Assembly (NCBI GenBank): GCA_002372505.1
Contig: DFGY01000078.1
Location: forward strand, 1-9,559
Direction of reading: 5' to 3'
Length of the DNA stretch: 9,559 nt
From: Firmicutes bacterium UBA3738
GTDB lineage: Bacteria > Bacillota > Clostridia > Peptostreptococcales > Anaerovoracaceae
Shown: positions 6,514 through 9,559 of the stretch, one piece after another
Numbering within the stretch: the stretch's first letter is position 1
Layout: each line of letters opens with the position of its first letter
Made by a program: the position numbers and the translations under genes
The notes under the pieces: generated by a model
Told to the model about the DNA's origin: nothing
Databases searched by the model: none
The model's input: the letters and a program-made list of their open reading frames with translations, nothing else

Positions 6514-7818
6514 ATGAAGACACTGCTAAAAGGTGGAAGAGTATATTACAATAGCGAGCTATCAAATGTTGATTTGTTAATAGAGGACGGGAAAGTTTTT
6601 GACGTCCGGTCATCCATTCCCGATTACGAGGCAGAAGCGGTTATCCATTGTGATAACTGTTTTATTATTCCCGGACTAATCGACGTCCACGTGCACTTCA
6701 GAGAGCCGGGATTCGAATACAAGGAGACCATTGCCACAGGCTCGGCGGCAGCAGCTGCAGGGGGCTACACCACAGTGTGCACAATGCCCAACTTAAACCC
6801 TGCGCCATGGAATATGGAGAACCTGGAAAAGCAGCTGGTAGCCATAGAGGCAGGCGGAAAGGTCAGAGTCCTTCCCTATGGAAGGATCACCGGACCGGCG
6901 GCGGAGCTTGGCGGACAAGGGGATGGAAACGCGAAAAACATAGTAGCCAATCTGGAAGAAATGGCGCCCTACGTATTCGCCTTCTCCGATGACGGAGCAG
7001 GAGTCCAGGAGGACGCCCTCATGGAAGAAGCCATGACCCGCGCCAAAGCCCTGGGCATGGTAATCGTCGCCCACAGCGAGGACACAAACTATCCCCCTGA
7101 GGACTCCAGCAGCGAGTGGAAACAGGTGGAACGGGACATTGAACTGGTCAGAAAGACCGGATGCTCCTACCACGTCTGCCACGTATCCACAAAAGAATCC
7201 GTAGACCTAATCAGACGCGCCAAGGCAGAAGGCCTGGACGTAACCTGCGAAACCGCCCCCCACTACCTGCTATTCACAAAAGCGTTTCACGGGGACAGGC
7301 TTTTTGTTTCACCAGATAATTCCAGCGAGCATAGCGGCTTACCCGGCGGGAATTTCAAAATGAATCCGCCCCTCAGAGACGAGGAAGACAGGCAGGCCCT
7401 TCTCGAAGGAATCAAAGACGGCACAATCGATATGATTGCAACGGATCACGCCCCTCACAGCGCCGAGGAAAAATCCAAAGGCTTCGAGGGCAGTCTTAAT
7501 GGTATAATAGGACTGGAGACCGCATTCCCCGTTATGTACTCGGCATTGGTGCTGGGAATGTATAATGGCGGCGAAGGGATTATAACTTTCGAAAAACTTA
7601 TAGACCTAATGAGCGGCGCGCCGGCAAGACGCTTCGGCATAGAGGGCGGCAGGTTGGAACCGGGTGCAGTAGCCGACCTGGCCATTGTGAATTTTGATGA
7701 GGAGTTTGTAATCGATCCGTCCACATTCAGGAGCAAGGGCCGCAGCACGCCTTTTGAAGGCATGAAGGTGAGAGGCTCTGTCTACGGAGTGATGGTTGAT
7801 GGAATACCTATAGAGTGA
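6514..7818 (+). CDS. pyrC: Dihydroorotase, class I
   Basis: This zinc amidohydrolase interconverts N-carbamoyl-aspartate and dihydroorotate, the third step of pyrimidine synthesis. It has 434 residues from the ATG backed by GGAGG, typical of class I (about 420-440). Seen: PGLIDVHVHFREPG with metal ligands H59 and H61 and substrate-binding R63; MPNLNPAP; FSDDG (158-161), whose Asp bridges the metals in class I enzymes in place of a carboxylated Lys; H187 in VAHSED; H223 in CHVST; APHYLLFT; NPPLR; catalytic D311 in ATDHAPHSAEEK; and the C-terminal EPGAVADLAIV. The stretch around 265-280 (SPDNSSEHSGLPGGN) before NPPLR looks somewhat longer than I recall for Bacillus PyrC. No catalytic residue is missing, so this is not an inactive PyrC paralogue. 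pyrK begins four bases after the stop. Confidence 0.95.
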   Translation: MKTLLKGGRVYYNSELSNVDLLIEDGKVFDVRSSIPDYEAEAVIHCDNCFIIPGLIDVHVHFREPGFEYKETIATGSAAAAAGGYTTVCTMPNLNPAPWNMENLEKQLVAIEAGGKVRVLPYGRITGPAAELGGQGDGNAKNIVANLEEMAPYVFAFSDDGAGVQEDALMEEAMTRAKALGMVIVAHSEDTNYPPEDSSSEWKQVERDIELVRKTGCSYHVCHVSTKESVDLIRRAKAEGLDVTCETAPHYLLFTKAFHGDRLFVSPDNSSEHSGLPGGNFKMNPPLRDEEDRQALLEGIKDGTIDMIATDHAPHSAEEKSKGFEGSLNGIIGLETAFPVMYSALVLGMYNGGEGIITFEKLIDLMSGAPARRFGIEGGRLEPGAVADLAIVNFDEEFVIDPSTFRSKGRSTPFEGMKVRGSVYGVMVDGIPIE

Positions 7819-7822
7819 AGAT

Positions 7823-8548
7823 ATGAAGGATAACAGATACGAAGTAATTAAAAACGAAATGATCGCTCCCGGGACATTCCTGCTGACAATAGCAGGTGAC
7901 GACAGCGAGATTAAATGCCCCGGGCAGTTTATAAATATAAAGATAGACGGGCTGTACCTAAGGCGGCCTATGTCTATATGCGAGTACGGCGGCGGCCGCA
8001 TGACCATTATTTACAAGGTAGTGGGAAAGGGCACCGACGCTCTCAGCAAACTGCAGGCGGGGGACTCATTTGACGCTCTTTGTCCTCTTGGGAATGGCTT
8101 CATGATAGATGACATTCCCGCAGGCGCCATGCTCATCGGCGGCGGCGCAGGAGCCATGCCAATATACAAGCTGGCCCGGATATTAAGGGACGAGGGGAAG
8201 GACCCCCATGTTATAATAGGCTTTAACAGAAAGGAAGAAATTTTCTTCGCCGAGGAATTTAAGAATCTGGGAACACGGCTCACGGTGGCCACCATGGACG
8301 GCAGCGAAGGAGTGAAGGGCACAGTAGTGGATGCAATGGATGGCACAGCCGACTACGTCTGCGTATGCGGTCCGGATCCGATGATGAAGGCAGTGGCGGA
8401 GCATTCCAAGGACGGCCAGTTCGACCTTGGCGCCCGCATGGCCTGCGGATTTGGAGCATGCATGGGATGCACCGTAATAACAAACAGTGGCCCGAAAAGA
8501 GTCTGCAAAGACGGTCCCATATTTAAGCAGGCCGACATCATTTGGTAA
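7823..8548 (+). CDS. pyrK: Dihydroorotate dehydrogenase electron-transfer subunit
   Basis: This FAD and [2Fe-2S] subunit passes electrons from dihydroorotate, through PyrD, to NAD+ in the class 1B enzyme (PyrD2K2). It has 241 residues, close to the usual 250-260. In order: an N-terminal FAD-binding barrel with LRRPMSIC (46-53) and the GKGTDALS and PLGNGF signatures; a nucleotide-binding domain with IGGGAGAMPIYKLA (105-118) and CGPDPMMKA; and a C-terminal iron-sulfur site with C208, C213, C216 and C228 in ACGFGACMGC and RVCKDGP. All four cluster cysteines are present. It starts four bases after pyrC with only a weak ribosome-binding site (GAGTGAAG), so translation is probably coupled to pyrC. 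The immediate presence of pyrD supports the assignment over other ferredoxin-reductase-like proteins. Confidence 0.95.
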   Translation: MKDNRYEVIKNEMIAPGTFLLTIAGDDSEIKCPGQFINIKIDGLYLRRPMSICEYGGGRMTIIYKVVGKGTDALSKLQAGDSFDALCPLGNGFMIDDIPAGAMLIGGGAGAMPIYKLARILRDEGKDPHVIIGFNRKEEIFFAEEFKNLGTRLTVATMDGSEGVKGTVVDAMDGTADYVCVCGPDPMMKAVAEHSKDGQFDLGARMACGFGACMGCTVITNSGPKRVCKDGPIFKQADIIW

Positions 8549-8616
8549 GCCGGCAGCTTGGAAGTAGGATATTGTAGCAATACGTCAATGAGAACAAGAA
8601 GGTTAGATGTTAGAAT

Positions 8617-9534
8617 ATGAGCAATATGATAGATACAAGCGTAACCCTTAGCGGAATAAAATTGGATAACCCAATAATCCCGGCCAGCGGGACTTTCGGA
8701 TTCGGCAAGGAATTTGCCCAGCTTTACGACCTTAACATTCTCGGTTCCATTTCCTTTAAGGGAACCACCGTTGAGGCCAGAGATGGAAACAAAACCCCGA
8801 GAGTGGCCGACTGCCAGGCGGGAATGCTTAATTCCGTAGGGCTTCAAAATCCGGGACTGGAGGCTGTTGTGGCTGAAGAGATTCCACAGCTGGCAGAGCT
8901 GTGCAGCAAGCCTCTCATTGCCAACATCAGCGGTTTTTCAGTGGAGGAATTTGTAACCTGCGCAAAGGCTATGGATAGCTCAGACCCGGTGGGAATAATC
9001 GAGGTCAACGTGAGCTGCCCCAACGTTCACGCAGGGGGAGCAAACTTCGGCACCGATGCCGGCCAGACGGCGGAGATAACAAAGGCGGTAAAAGCTGTAA
9101 CAAGTAAACCGGTGTACATTAAGCTTACTCCGAATGTTACAGACATTGCTTCCATTGCGAAGGCCTGCGAAGATGCAGGCGCCGACGGCATCAGCCTTAT
9201 TAACACTCTTCTTGGAATGCGCATCGACATAAAGAGAAGGCAGCCGGTACTTGCCAACCGCATGGGCGGATACTCAGGCCCGGGAATATTCCCCGTGGCA
9301 GTAAGAATGGTGTCACAAGTGCGGGAAGCCGTAGACATTCCCATAATCGGCATGGGCGGAATATCCAGCGCAGAAGACGTAATAGAAATGATGATGGCCG
9401 GAGCCACCGCAGTTCAAATCGGCGCCGCCAATCTGGTAGACCCGTGGATATGTAAAACGATTATCGAAGAATTACCATTGCTAATGGAAAAGCTGGGCAT
9501 TGAAAAACTCAGCGACATAGTAGGTATTGTATGA
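8617..9534 (+). CDS. pyrD: Dihydroorotate dehydrogenase class 1B, catalytic subunit
   Basis: This FMN-containing TIM-barrel protein oxidises dihydroorotate to orotate together with PyrK. It has 305 residues, standard length. Seen: NPIIPASGTFGFG; FKGTT with K48; NSVGLQNPG; EVNVSCPNVHAGG, where C134 is the catalytic base that marks class 1 (class 2 uses Ser); K169 in YIKLTP; GYSGPGIFPVAV; and the FMN phosphate loop IIGMGGISSAEDV (243-255). An in-frame TAG at 8611 prevents any earlier start; ATG 8617 or ATG 8626 are the choices. The nearest Shine-Dalgarno-like AAGAAGG (8596-8602) is 14 bases from 8617, unusually far. The 68-base gap after pyrK contains a small TATTG-TAG-CAATA hairpin (8570-8582). 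A REP-like repeat begins three bases after the stop. Confidence 0.96.
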   Translation: MSNMIDTSVTLSGIKLDNPIIPASGTFGFGKEFAQLYDLNILGSISFKGTTVEARDGNKTPRVADCQAGMLNSVGLQNPGLEAVVAEEIPQLAELCSKPLIANISGFSVEEFVTCAKAMDSSDPVGIIEVNVSCPNVHAGGANFGTDAGQTAEITKAVKAVTSKPVYIKLTPNVTDIASIAKACEDAGADGISLINTLLGMRIDIKRRQPVLANRMGGYSGPGIFPVAVRMVSQVREAVDIPIIGMGGISSAEDVIEMMMAGATAVQIGAANLVDPWICKTIIEELPLLMEKLGIEKLSDIVGIV

Positions 9535-9536
9535 GC

Positions 9537-9559
9537 AGGTGACAAGGGGACGGTTCTCG
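9537..9559 (+). repeat. REP-like motif (GGGGACGGTTCTC family), copy 2, cut by window edge
   Basis: GGTGACAA followed by GGGGACGGTTCTC (9538-9558) matches the minus-strand copy at 2820-2840 with one difference in 21. Only the left part is visible; any hairpin partner lies beyond the window. It begins three bases after the pyrD stop, so the pyrimidine operon may end here or be interrupted by the element. Confidence 0.75.

Overview
The window reads as ordinary chromosome of a mid-GC anaerobic Firmicute, most likely of class Clostridia. The basis is a single-chain biotin pyruvate carboxylase, a class I dihydroorotase, the two-subunit PyrK/PyrD (class 1B) dihydroorotate dehydrogenase, and purine-rich Shine-Dalgarno sites. 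Genus and species cannot be set from the sequence alone. Every supported gene lies on the plus strand.

Left block (1-2245): the C-terminal 147 residues of glyceraldehyde-3-phosphate dehydrogenase (gap), then an HpcH/HpaI-family aldolase, then an alpha/beta hydrolase with an N-terminal membrane anchor. The gaps are 19 and 17 bases, so the three look co-transcribed.

Middle (2246-2960, 715 bases without a recognised gene): the least explained part of the window. Five 35-bp palindromic hairpin elements (TCCAACATT ... AATGTTGGA) start exactly 94 bp apart, at 2311, 2405, 2499, 2593 and 2687. Between them lie 59-bp spacers, mostly unrelated, though the spacers of units 1 and 4 match at 52 of 59 positions. 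A possible remnant of a sixth element lies in phase directly after the hydrolase stop codon. After the array come a possible 12-codon reading frame, a REP-like GGGGACGGTTCTC palindrome, a weak promoter candidate, and a 9-bp dyad touching the pyc ribosome-binding site. Bases 2252-2310 show nothing I can name.

Right block (2961-9534): full-length pyruvate carboxylase (pyc), a strong hairpin, then pyrC, pyrK and pyrD. Pyc makes oxaloacetate, the precursor of aspartate. Aspartate enters pyrimidine synthesis; PyrC then closes the ring and PyrDK oxidises dihydroorotate to orotate. The other pyrimidine genes (carA/B, pyrB, pyrE, pyrF) are not in the window. A second copy of the REP-like motif, in opposite orientation, follows pyrD at the right edge, so the two copies bracket pyc-pyrC-pyrK-pyrD.

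The genes are conventional. The exactly phased hairpin array is the one structure here that could be an undescribed element.
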